A DNA stretch of 64,000 nt. Source: Microcebus murinus (Eukaryota; Chordata; Mammalia; Primates; Cheirogaleidae). Positions 11,050-20,769 of the stretch are shown piece after piece. The translations under genes were made by a program, and so were the position numbers. Each line of letters begins with the position of its first letter. Position 1 is the stretch's first letter. Under the pieces are notes generated by a model. The model was given only the letters and a program-made list of their open reading frames with translations, did not search any database and was not told the origin of the DNA. The DNA is taken from NCBI RefSeq assembly GCF_040939455.1, contig NC_134107.1, positions 9,425,537 to 9,489,536 on the forward strand, in the 5' to 3' direction.

Positions 11050-11420
11050 GCTGAGCGCCCACGCCGCCAGGCACTGCCCGTGTGCAGGCTGAGAGACAAG
11101 GTCCCTGCCCGCGGTGCTGCTTTAGGACGGGGAGACAGACAAGATAAAACAAGCAGGCGGCAGGTCTGTTAGAAGTGACAGGTGTCGTGGTGACACGGAG
11201 CAGAGCAGGGGCACCCGGAGCGCCGGGGGTGGAGATTCAGGCCAATGTCGCGGAAGGGCGCCCAGGAGGAGGGGACGGCCGGTGCCAAGGCCCCGAGGCA
11301 GGAGCTGTCAGGGGCCCAGGGGCCGGAAGCAGCAGGAGCCAGGAGGGCGGGCAGAGGGTGTCAGCTGCCACCGGCCACTGGAAGGACTTCGACTTTGTAC
11401 TCCAGGGTGTGCCAACCTGC
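11050..11420 (-). repeat. L2 LINE fragment, reversed
   Basis: The order gagcgcccacgccgccaggc, ggggagacagacaagataaa, gtgacacggagcagagcagg, gtgccaaggccccgaggc and tggaaggacttcgactttgt follows the inverted L2 3-prime body. Diverged but collinear over nearly 400 bp. Confidence 0.65.
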
Positions 11421-11640
11421 ACGTCCACGCCGGGACCCCTCCCTGAACACGGGGGCTGTGAAGGGAGACGGGAGCAGAGCCCCGGGTGAAAGGCAGGGCG
11501 CCAGGGGGCTGGTGACGTCCCAAGCTCCGAGAAGCTTCCCGCTGGGGAGAGAGACGTGGTGGTGGGAGCGCAGGACCCCTGTGCCCAACCGCCGGCCCTC
11601 GCCCGGCAGACAGCAGCGGGGGTCCCTCGGAAGGTCGCCG

Positions 11641-11940
11641 ACCACACCGTGGTCCTCCGTGGGGATGGCCGTGCTGTCCGAGGCTGTGCTGTGACTCGTC
11701 CACTCGTTCGGTCCGAGCGCGTGCGGGAGCTGTCGGCGCAGGGGCTTGTCCTGATTTTGCCTTTGCACCAGTTCCGTAACAGCAGAACCGGAGGGACTGT
11801 CGCGAACACCGGGAGCCCACGGGAGTCCAGAGTGTCTGCACCAGGCCGGGCCCGAGGAACACTGCTGCGGGGACGGACCCCGTCTGCGGCGCGAAGCGTG
11901 CGCCGTGAAGTGTACGGTGCGCTCGGATCCACTCTTCAGA
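11641..11940. promoter_or_regulatory. Orphan CpG-dense island
   Basis: I count about 32 CpG dinucleotides in these 300 bp at roughly 62 percent GC, an observed/expected ratio near 1, unlike the depleted flanks. Clusters such as CGGCGCGAAGCGTGCGCCG (11887-11905) have escaped methylation decay. No gene start, TATA box or exon is visible nearby. It may be an unmethylated promoter or enhancer of an unseen transcript, or a product of GC-biased conversion. Confidence 0.4.
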
Positions 11941-12089
11941 GAACACGATTGACAGACTGTTGCTTAGGGCAGTTTCGGGCCCGCTGCAAAGTCAGGCAGA
12001 AGGTGCAGACCTCCTGTACGGCACCCTAGGCACGGCGCCCGGCTGTCAGCGTCCCACATCGACTGGGTCCCTTTGTCTCAACCGGTGAA

Positions 12090-12575
12090 GCGAGTGTGAC
12101 ACGTCATCACCCGCTGGGGCCCAGAGTCCGGTCAGGGCTCACTCTTGGGGGTGTGCGCACTGTGGGTTGGGACGGGTGTGCAATGGCCTGTCCCCGTCCC
12201 AGCGTCACACTGAATAGTGTCACTGTCCCCACGTCCTCTGCGCTACACCTACACCTCCCTCCACCCCCTCGGCCCTTGGCGACCACGTTTCCATGACCAC
12301 GTTTCCACGGATCCTCTCGCCGGGTCCGCAGGTGCACCTTTGCCGCAATGTCACAGAGCTGGACGCGCAGTGTGTCGCCTTTTCCAGCTGGCCTCTTTCC
12401 CTTAGCGATGGGCGTGTGTTTCCTCCATGCCCCCACGGCCCGACAGCTCCCTTCTCTTCAGTGCTGAGTAATATTCCACTGCCGGGAGGTTCCACGGCTC
12501 ATGCCTCACCCGTCCACGGAAGGACACCAGGTTGCTTCCAGGTTTGGCGATTGTGAACGAAGCCGCCCAAACCCG
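12090..12575 (-). repeat. Old L1M 3-prime UTR and ORF2 tip, reversed
   Basis: The run cagagtccggtcagggctca, gcgcactgtgggttgggacg, ccttggcgaccacgtttcc, agtgctgagtaatattccac, ccaggttgcttccaggtttg and gcgattgtgaacgaagccgc follows the inverted 3-prime end of L1M elements in order. High GC reflects strong drift of an old copy. No coding potential remains. Confidence 0.75.
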
Positions 12576-15002
12576 GCTCAGCCCTGTGCTGGTGGCACGT
12601 GGAGGGTGCGCTGCAGCCACCAGCGGGAGTTGGTGCAAAGGAGTCAGGCGGCCCCAGGGCAGCAGGAGAAGAGCTTTCTAGAAGGCAAGCCTTGCAGCAG
12701 CAGGGGAGCACAGGGTGGCTCAGGACACCCCACGGAGCCCTTCCCTGACACCTCCCCTCCCCAGCGAGGTCCAAGCAGGCCCAGGGAAACCCACAGGGAC
12801 GTGGTTGGAGCTTTCTGCCCTGGGAGAGGACTGGGGACCCCTGTGTCCCGGGTCTCCGGGCTGCCCTGCACCCGCCCCTCCCACCCCTGCTCAGAGAGCA
12901 CAGCGCTCCAGCCGCCATCACCTGCGTACCGGTACCTCGATGGGCAGCCCCGGGCAGGGAGTGAGGGCCTTTCCTCCCTGTCCCTCTCCCCACCCCAGCA
13001 CCTACAGGTGTCCCCGGCCGCTCCCAGAGCCCACTGACTCCGCCCCTGACCCCGGCTCTGCTTGGGGGCGGGGGAGCTGGAGGTGGCTCAGCCCCGGCGT
13101 GGCCTGGTGGCCACCTCGCCCGCTGCAGGGCCACCTCTTGGCAGCATTACCAGTGCCCATCTGAGTCCCCACGCACAAACACAGGAAGCGCTGGGACAAG
13201 ATCTTTCACCTTCCTTCGATTGTCATCGTCCCATTGTTCTTCCTGCAGCGACGCCATCCGGCTGCTTCCCCTGTGCTCCTCCCTGGCGTGGCCGGGCCAG
13301 CCCACCCCCCACCGAGGAGGCGAGGGCCGGCGGGCTGCGGAGCTCAGGGCCAGCCCCGGGCCAGATACACGGAGCGACCTTGACCGCAACCTGGGCTGTC
13401 AGGGCAAACCCCGGGGCTTCCCGCAGCTGCCGGGGGAACTGGCCCTGATGTGGAATGGGCCCCTCACAATGCCTCCAGCCTGCGGTGACAGAGCAGCAGT
13501 CCTGGCAGAGCAGCCCGAGTCCGAGGCTCAGGCGCCCTGCTGAATCTCGGGGGACCCTGGGCAGGTGGGAGCCCAGGCAGAGCAGAATAGCGACAAGCCC
13601 CCCAACTCTGGTATCCGTGGGAACCCAGGGAGCCGAGGCTGTGGGTGGGCACAGCCGTCCACTGGGGTCCTGTACCCCTGGAAGAGTCACACGGAGCAGG
13701 GCAGGGCTCCCCCCAGTCCCCAGCTCCAGCAAGAGAGCGTGGACGGGAACCAGAGGGCTGGAACCTCGGCAGACCCGCTGGGGGCAGGTCACCCAACCTG
13801 CGGTGCTTCTGCGAAGATTCTCCGGCATATCACTGTGTCCATGTGGGACTCGCCGTGACCCCCAGGGCTGGAAGCCACACACCAGGACGAGGGGGCCAGC
13901 AGAGGAGGCAAGGACAGAGGTGCCCCTGAGGCCTGTCCCAGAGCACAGAAGGTGGGAGACACTGCCTCCCCCCGCCAGCCCTGGCTAGATGCTCACACAC
14001 TCCCACACGCACATGCAGGGGAGTTAGTGTGTCCTTGTCCCCTGCAGAATTTGCAGACCAACTTGGGGCCAGCTGGGCTCTGCACGTCTCTCCTACCTGC
14101 AAAGGAAGCCTCTGAGGTTCTGGCAACACCTGGGTATTTGCAAAGCCCATCCGGCCAGGAGTTCTGCAGCCACCAGGCACCTTCCTCAGGGCTGCACTGG
14201 CCTCACCTTCCCTGGACTTCCAGGGGTTCCAGCGACATCCTGCATGAACACGTGGCCTTGCTGATCCTGGGGCCCAAATGTCCACCAAGGAAACTGAGGC
14301 ACAAAGGGTGTGGGCTCAAGTCCAGCCCCTGCACCCCTGTCCTCACCTCTCTGCACCTGCCCATTGGCATGGGGACCTGGCCCCGAGTGCCTGCTGGGCA
14401 TGACGGGTGGTCAGGGAAGAAAGGGGAGGCAGGAGTGGTGGCAGGAGCAGCCAGGGTGGCAGCGCTGGTGGCAGCAGACCTGGGGCCTTGCTCTCCCCGG
14501 CCCAGGCTTTGACAACATGGAGCAAGGTCCCTCAAGTCCGGGTGGCCGTGGCATTCCCAAGGCCCTGCAAGACCAGCTGGGTGGGGAACCTGCCATCGTG
14601 AGACTGCTCACACACACCCCAGTGCCCGGCCGAGGTAACTCGAAGGCAGGGCTCAGCCGGGACTGCAGACAGGGACGCCAGCACATGGCCTCTCCATGTG
14701 GCTTGGACTTCCTCACAGCACGGCCGTCCGGGGAGTCAGACTTTGCACGTGGCATCTCAGGACCCCAAGAGCGAGCAAATAATGTGGACACCTCATGGTC
14801 TCTTATGACCCTGCCCGAGAAGTCACACAGGGTCAACCCCAGCATCCTTTCGTGGCTAAATTAGGCTCAAGCCCACCCCCCTGCAAGGAGAGAGGACACA
14901 GACCTCACGCCGTGATAAGCAGACTGTCAGGGAATCTGCAACCGTGTTCAAAAGCACCACAGGCTCAAATAGGTAACCTGGTGCCCCTCCCCCCCACCCC
15001 GG
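12576..15002. other. GC-rich sequence without recognised gene
   Basis: Overlapping frames up to 219 residues on both strands lack domains. A weak MIR-like phrase (ccaaggaaactgaggcacaa) sits near 14283-14302. Nothing else can be supported. Confidence 0.45.
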
Positions 15003-15142
15003 GCCACACTCGGCAATGCCCTGAGACGTGTTTGGTTGTCACACCGGGTGGAGATGGGGGGGGCTGCTATGGGCAGAGGCCGGGTGCTGCTGAATGTCCT
15101 ACGGGGCACGGGACAGCCCCCAACAAAGCATCCTCCGGCCAC
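15003..15142 (+). mobile_element. MER5A (hAT-Charlie) fragment
   Basis: The run cggcaatgccctgagacgtg, tttggttgtcacaccgggtg, gcagaggccgggtgctgctg, aatgtcctacggggcacggg and acagcccccaacaaagcatc matches MER5A in order. MER5A is a non-autonomous hAT element of ancestral placental age. The outer inverted repeats are mostly lost. Confidence 0.8.
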
Positions 15143-18056
15143 GGTGCTGCATGCAGAAGCCCTGGGACAGTGGCCGTGGATTCAGGTGTGGCTGTTCTCT
15201 GGGCAGCGGCGGGCTTTCTGAGGGTGTCCCTCGGCTGTGATGCGGTAGAGCTGTCCTGAGGAGCAGGTGGTGCCCGCCGGGCTGAGGGCGGGGAAGCTGT
15301 GGCCCAGCCCTGGGCAGGAGGCAGGGTCCTGGGTCCCTTTCCCCTCCCCCATCGTGGCCCCCGTTTCCTCGCCTGCAGCAGGGGCCAAGCTCAGAGCTGG
15401 GGAACGACTCCAGGCCTTGGACCCTGGTCAGGGCCTGCATAGACCCGGCCAGCACAACTCGCTTGACCTCAGTCTCGCAGCGTCCTCACCACGGGGACCG
15501 TGTGGCCGGAGGGAGGCTGGCTGGTTGCCCGGGTGGTTTGGGTGTTCCCTGCTTCCTCTCCTCTCCCGGCCCCCGCCCCGGCCTGCCCGGGTTCCCATTG
15601 AAATGCCAGCCAAACGGGCAGCTACAAAGGCAGCCCCAGACCACGGGCTTCCGGGCCCTGCTCTGGGCAGCTGCTGGAGAGTCCCAGGCCGGGCGTACAT
15701 TGTTCCATTTTTGGAATTCTTCGGGAGTGAGAGCAGCCTCGGCTGTCAACAGAGCTCTGTTCACAGAGGCCGCCCGGCAAAGCAGAGAGGGCGAGCTATT
15801 GTCCGGGGCTGGGCTGCGGGCCGCAGGAATGTGCTGGAATGCCGGGCTGCACGGCCCAGCCCCGGAGCAGGGCCTTTGTGTGCAAACACCACCGGGCAAC
15901 TCGGCCATCCCATCAGTAACAATGACCTCACGGCCAGGGGCTGGACTTGCCTGCAGACAGCAGGCCCGTGTGGTGTGATGGGGCTGGGGCCTCCAGGAGG
16001 GAGGCGGTGGGGAGGCCCATCCCTCCCCCAAGGGGCACAGGCAGCAGCAGCCGTGCAGGGGCACCTGCCCAGGTGGGGCTGTGCGTAAGCTTCTTCCTCT
16101 GTAGGTAGGTGGCTGTGACCGTTTGGGGCCAGCGGACACCCCAGGGTGCCTGAACCCCCAGTGTCGGGCTGGGAAGCTCAATCCTGAAGGGCCCCAGTGA
16201 CAGGGCCATGCAGGTGCAGGTGGGGCGGCAGCCACCCCAGCCTTCACGCACACAGAGGGCCCCCTCCACCCCTTGCAGGCGCCTCACCTCTGTGAGCCGC
16301 ACTTTCTTCATCAGTAAAAACGGGACCAGGGGACAGAAAGTCAGGTGATCAAAGTCAGCATCACAGTGACAAGACAGGTAGATGTCAGGTGCCCCTGGCC
16401 AGGTGTGACGAGAAGGGTGCTTCCCTCCCAGGCCCAGTAACCCCTGTCCAGGCATGAGACCAACACCAGACAAACCCCTTCCAAGAGACATTCTGCAGAA
16501 CACCTGACGGTTCTCCTAAAACTGCCAAGGGCATCAAAAACAAGCAAGGACTGAGAAACTGGCACCGCCAGGAAGAGCCCGAGGAGGAGGAGGACGACTA
16601 AATGTCACGTGGAACCCGTGGGCCCTGGGACAGCAGAGGGCATGGGGTAGTAGCAGGCATCAGAGGGTGGCCGGGTGGGAGCGATTGGCCTCTGGTCCTC
16701 AGTGCCTGCCCCGCAGAGCGGCTGATGCTCCCACCCCCGGCCACCCTTGACGCCTGCTCCTCCTCCCACCAGCTCAAAGCAAGGTGTCCCATGTCCCTCC
16801 TCACCCGAACCTGGGCCGGGCGCCCCTCCTCTGGGCTCCACAGCACCTGGGCAGGCATCACCTGCAGGGAAAGTCCAGCCCTCCTGGTCCGCCTCTCCAA
16901 CTAGACGGGAGCAAACTGAGGCCCAGGCTGGGCCAGGGTCCCCTTGGTGGCCCCAGGCTCTGACGCAGCCTGGAGCACAGCAGGGGCTCGGCAAGTGCCG
17001 CCTGGATGGAGAGCAAGAAGGGGGAGGGGAGGAGAGACGGCATCAGACCATGGAAGGGTACACGGGACGGTGGAGAGACCAGCGGGAGGGAGGGTAGTCG
17101 GGAGGGCGGGTGCACGTGGGGCGGTGGATGCGTTTGCCGGGTCCGGGGCAGGGTGGGGGCTGTTCACACCCCACTCGGCCGTGTCTTGTCCCTCGACGAA
17201 TGAGGCGGTCTCTCTCCGGGGACCTCCCAGCCCCGCGCCCTGCACGCGCCCGAGTCAGCAAGCTGGGAGGGGAGGGCGGCAGCGAGGAGCCGCGTGGTGC
17301 CCAGGCCATGCTGTCAGCACTGGCGACTGGGGCCGCTCCAGAGCGGGACAGGCCGCGTTCCTGCGCCGCTGAAACCCCCTGCCAGAGCGGAAAGCACCGG
17401 ATCCCGGGGATTTTTCTGGAGTGGATTTAATTCTGCCAACGAGAAAGAATCGCCGTCACCGACGGCGGTCAGAGGAGCATTTCCAGAGCCGTGGAGACAG
17501 GGCTGGCCACCCCACCGTCTGGGACAGCGCGAGGCACAGGGACCGTCCCACCTAGGGCTGCAGTGTCCAGCGCTGCCCACCACGCACAGGCGCAGCCGCC
17601 TGGGGAACCCCGGCTCCTGGGCTCAGGGCCCCCCTGACCCCCCCTGTCCCTGCCTCCACACCTGCCCCCGTCACCGCGCCCCAGAGTCGGGGTGAGGGGG
17701 GGCTTTGTTCTCCCCCAACGTGTCACAGCACGACCATCGGGAGCATGCCCTGTAGTGTCCCAGGCTACAAACCGGCCTGGGACAGGGTCCCGTCCCTACA
17801 CCTGTGTCCACGTGTGTAGAAGCAACGGCTGGGAGGCCGCAGGCAGCAGAGCTCCTGGCCGACCCCAGCTCTCCCACCTCCCCAACCCGGCCTGTAAGCC
17901 ACACTGACCCGCACACTCCGCTCCGGCGGCAGATGTCCCCACCAGTGCCCACACCCAGCTGCCCACTCCCCCCGGCCCCCACGCCCACCTGTGTCTGCCT
18001 GCCGAGGTTGGCAGTTCCCAGGTCTGCAAATGCCTCTGTGCTTAGAGCTGCAACCA
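15143..18056. other. GC-rich sequence; one site cluster, no gene recognised
   Basis: The longest frame (15267-16088, 273 codons) overlaps equally long reverse frames and shows no domain. 15690-15935 stands out for factor-site density (see next entry). A short perfect hairpin, CGCCGTC-ACC-GACGGCG, lies near 17452-17468. Weak L2/MIR-like phrases occur near 16280-16320 and 16960-17000. Confidence 0.4.
15690..15935. promoter_or_regulatory. Candidate enhancer: SOX, TEAD and nuclear-receptor sites
   Basis: Within unique DNA I see CATTGTT (15698-15704), two directly repeated GGAATG TEAD cores ten bases apart (15826-15831 and 15836-15841), AACAATG (15918-15924) and an overlapping TGACCTCA (15923-15930). 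Helical phasing of the two TEAD cores on one strand is the most specific feature. No repeat signature covers the segment. Function is inferred from motif content alone. Confidence 0.3.
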
Positions 18057-18380
18057 CAGTCGTCCCCGGAATCCAACGGGCCCTGGTTGCAGGACCCCCC
18101 CACACACACACTGGAATCCTCGGATGCTCAAATCGCTCGTGCAGCTGGTGCAGTATCTGCATGCCACCCACACATAGCCTCTCTAGGTCGCTTACACGAT
18201 GCCTGGCACAATGCAAATGCTACAAAAGCAGTTGTCATACTGCACTGGTTTTTCCTGTGTGCTCCTTTTTATTGTTGCATTGTTATTTTTGTTTTTCCCC
18301 TCAAATCTTTCTGATTGGAGCTTGGTTGAATCTGTGAATGCAGAGCCCACAGACACCCACAGACCCAGGGGGCTGCCTAT
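18057..18380 (-). mobile_element. MER2 (TcMar-Tigger) element
   Basis: The left end CAGTCGTCCCCGGAATCC, the segment ggtgcagtatctgcatgcc, the A/T-rich middle and the right end ggttgaatctgtgaatgcag ... cagggggctgcctata follow the MER2 consensus with both terminal inverted repeats. It is flanked by TA-like residues, as expected for Tigger elements. Non-autonomous and old. Confidence 0.75.
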
Positions 18381-18573
18381 ACATAACTTAACTGATTTCA
18401 TTAAGTGGTACATAAACCGACGAGGTCCAGGTGCAAAAAGGCAGTTACTAATTCCACGAAAACGAAGCTTTAACGCTTCAGGAAATATCGATACTGATAA
18501 GTTGCTTAAAATAAAAGTTTCAACTTAGTAACGGGCGGGGCAGCTGGAAACAATTACGGCGAACGTTCATATG
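18381..18573. other. Unassigned AT-rich segment beside the heat-shock-element run
   Basis: AT-rich but still holds several CpGs (accgacgagg, ccacgaaaacg, atatcgat). A short forward frame continues through it to a stop at 18528 without a recognisable domain. I cannot assign it to a repeat family. Its right end abuts the pentamer array. Confidence 0.4.
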
Positions 18574-18613
18574 ATTCTAGAAAATTCCTGAATTTTCTAG
18601 AAAATTCTAGAAA
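18574..18613. promoter_or_regulatory. Eight-unit perfect heat-shock element array
   Basis: Forty bases divide exactly into eight alternating pentamers of the form nTTCn and nGAAn: attct, agaaa, attcc, tgaat, tttct, agaaa, attct, agaaa. This is the recognition pattern of heat-shock transcription factor trimers; each trimer takes three units, and three or more contiguous units are known to be functional in HSP promoters. All 24 core bases are intact. No coding gene is seen downstream, and transposon fossils lie on both sides. It may be a real HSF site, or an accidental product of tandem TTCTAGAAAA slippage. Confidence 0.6.
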
Positions 18614-18860
18614 AACCCTGGATTTAGGTTGTGTCTTCCGCCTCTGCCACCCCCGAGATGGCCAGACCTGCCCTCCGCTCCCCCTCGGCCTACTCGGCCC
18701 AAAGACGACCAGGATGAAGGCCCGTGTGAGGATCCGCTTCCGCCTGCCCGGTAGGAAACGCATTTCCTCTCCCCCGTGATTCTCTTCCTGACGTTGCTGC
18801 TCCGCGGCTCACCTTCGCGCGAGAGGGTCGTTCCGACCGTGGAGGGCGGCCTTTGACCGA

Positions 18861-18983
18861 ATCCAGGCCCTACGGGACAGCGAAGGGGTCTGTTCTGTGA
18901 AGTCTGGGTTCTGCCAAGAGGGGCCACACTTGGGGGTCTGGAGGGCCACATGTGCCTGGAAGCTGTAGGTTCCCCGCCCCTGG
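18861..18983 (-). mobile_element. Possible hAT/Charlie-like element end
   Basis: The phrase gagggccacatgtgcctgga followed by agctgtaggttccccgcccc and tgg resembles the inverted terminal region of Charlie-type elements (ggccacatgtggcccgcagg ... ccccaccactg). The other end is not visible. Confidence 0.3.
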
Positions 18984-18985
18984 AA

Positions 18986-19177
18986 TAGCGTATAATACAT
19001 GTGACACGCAACATACACGTTAATGCACGCTTAGTGTTGTCAGTAAGGTTTCCCGTCAACAGTCGGCTTGAGCAGTTACATTTCTGGGGAATCAAAAGCC
19101 ACGCGTGGAGTTTTGACGCACAGGGGCCAGCGCCCCCAAATCCCGCGTTGTTCGAGGGTCCGGGTCGACCCACCGTA
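18986..19177 (-). mobile_element. Tigger-family miniature element (MER8-like)
   Basis: Plus-strand order gtataatacatgtgacacgc, gtcagtaaggtttcccgtca, acagtcggcttgagcagtta, ggaatcaaaagccacgcgtg, gagttttgacgcacaggggc and cccgcgttgttcgagggtcc corresponds to the reversed terminal portion of Tigger-type elements that start CAGTTGACCCTTGAACAACG. Only one end is retained clearly. The family name is from memory. Confidence 0.6.
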
Positions 19178-19530
19178 CATTTACGCCGTCTGAGGTTGAA
19201 ATAAAAGGCTAGCCACGAGCACGCCTCGCTTGCTGCTCCCCTGCTCCGAAGGGCTTGTCCTCCTGCCGGCTTTTCTCCGGCCCGGAGCGAGAGAGGGGAG
19301 GCGGCTTCCTCTCCCCGCGGTGTCCCCCACGGCTCTTCTGGAGCTGCAGGTGATTTTTACCTCCTCCTTTATTATTTTCTGTCCTCTCCAAATTTTCTCC
19401 AGCAAGCATGCATCACTGCTATAATCTGAAAGAAAAGTTAATACGTTCTTATTAATGAGCACCTTAGGAGAATTGCTGTGCTCGGTGGCCTCCCGCCAGG
19501 TCTGCACCTTGTCCCTACCTGGGAGAGGAT

Positions 19531-19926
19531 CGGGGTTTCTCGACCATGGCCCTGTTGACATTTTGGGCCAAATCATTCTTTGTTGAGGGGCGAGGGAGCC
19601 AGGAAAGCTGTTCTGGTACCAAAGGGTTTTTTTTTTTTGTTTTTGTTTTTGAGACAGGGTCTTGCTGTGTTGCCCGGGCCACAGTGCCGTGGCGTCAGCC
19701 TAGCTCACTACAACCTCCAACTGCTGGGCTCAAGCGATCCTCCTGCCTCAGCCTCCCAGAGTGCCAGGATTATAGGTGTGAGCCACCGCGCCCGGCCCTG
19801 GAGGATGTTTTGTCCCATCCTTGGCCTGTACCCTCGAGAAGCCAGTAGCGGTTGTGACGAAGGAGCTTGTCTCCAGACATCACCAAATGCCACAGGGGGC
19901 AAAATCGCTGCAGCTGGAGAACCACG
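19531..19926 (-). mobile_element. MER5A (hAT-Charlie) split by an Alu monomer
   Basis: The left part (19531-19626) carries ggtttctcgaccatggccct, gttgacattttgggccaaat and cattctttgttgagggg. The right part (19798-19926) resumes with ggaggatgttttgtcccatc, cttggcctgtaccctcgaga, gtctccagacatcaccaaat and ggagaaccac. Together they give a near-complete MER5A, so the SINE landed inside it. Confidence 0.85.
19627..19797 (-). mobile_element. Monomeric Alu-type SINE inserted in MER5A
   Basis: A reverse-strand element of about 170 bp with a T-rich tail (19627-19650, T runs split by G). It has a single Alu arm that ends with the strepsirrhine-type word GTGCCGTGGCGTCAGCCTAG (reverse of CTAGGCTGACGCCACGGCAC). 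It combines a left-arm head with a right-arm tail, so it is either a FRAM-like monomer or a dimer that lost its middle by recombination between arms. No target duplication is clear. Confidence 0.8.
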
Positions 19927-19929
19927 GGT

Positions 19930-20769
19930 CCAGATCCAAGACCCACCCCGGGGAACCTGTCCTCCTCACTGTCCCCAGTCATGTCTCCACCACACTGACT
20001 GTCAGACAGGAGAAACGTAAAATGCTGCAGGAAATATTATCTTTCCATTCTCTGAACGTTCTGGCTTCACGGAGCCAAAGCCTGGATCATGAGAGATAAG
20101 TTTGCATCTAAACTGCATCTTCCAATTTTTACCACTGCCGCCGCAGGGGGAGGGCTGCACGGCTCTGTCTGTCCTGAGAAGGTTATTCCCTAGGCGGCTG
20201 GAGTCTCGGGACGGCCACCTCCCCCCACAAGTCACAAAGTTCTCAGCGGCCTTTTCCACGTCTGCATTTGTGGAAAGACTTCGGCTTTTTCTGACCTGTA
20301 CGAGCCCCCAAAGAACCCAGCAGAAGTGAGCGGCAGGAGGCGGGGGCCGCCCTGGTCGGGGGTGGGCACTGCTGGCCTCCCCTGCACCCCTAACTTTCAG
20401 CCGCGTGCCCTGGGTGAGCCCTGCCTGGGGACGCTGACCGGTCCAACTTCCCACAGAGTGTTTGTGAGTCCCACGGCCTGGTGGATCCCGGGGACGTGGG
20501 GCGGCTCCCCAGGAAGCCGTTCCCGCCGGGGCCAGTCATTCAGGACCCAGGGCAGGCCAGAGAAGAAGGTAAATGAGGGTGGATGAAGGTGGGCTCCTTC
20601 CCGCTGGGGTGCACACACGGTGACAAAGAGAAAGAAGGCAGCCCCCAGCACCCCGGCCCGTACGCCCGGCTGAGTCTGGGCTCCACTGGGCAGGAGTCTT
20701 CACGGCCCAGGGTAACAAGATCAGCCACGGGGCGGGCAGAAGTGTTTTGCATTTGTCCTTATTTTCTCA
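19930..20769. other. Unique sequence between MER5A and L1
   Basis: No gene or clear repeat. 20030-20290 is compositionally mixed, with short A/T-rich words (ggaaatattatctttccatt) that may be conserved non-coding DNA. Frames up to 150 codons on the minus strand lack domains. Confidence 0.4.

Noticed and set aside
15267..16088. 273-codon forward frame
   Set aside because: Overlaps a 255-codon reverse frame and a candidate enhancer; no protein feature is recognisable.
17452..17468. Rho-independent-type terminator hairpin
   Set aside because: Stem of 7 bp without a T-run, and such terminators are not used in nuclear mammalian genes.
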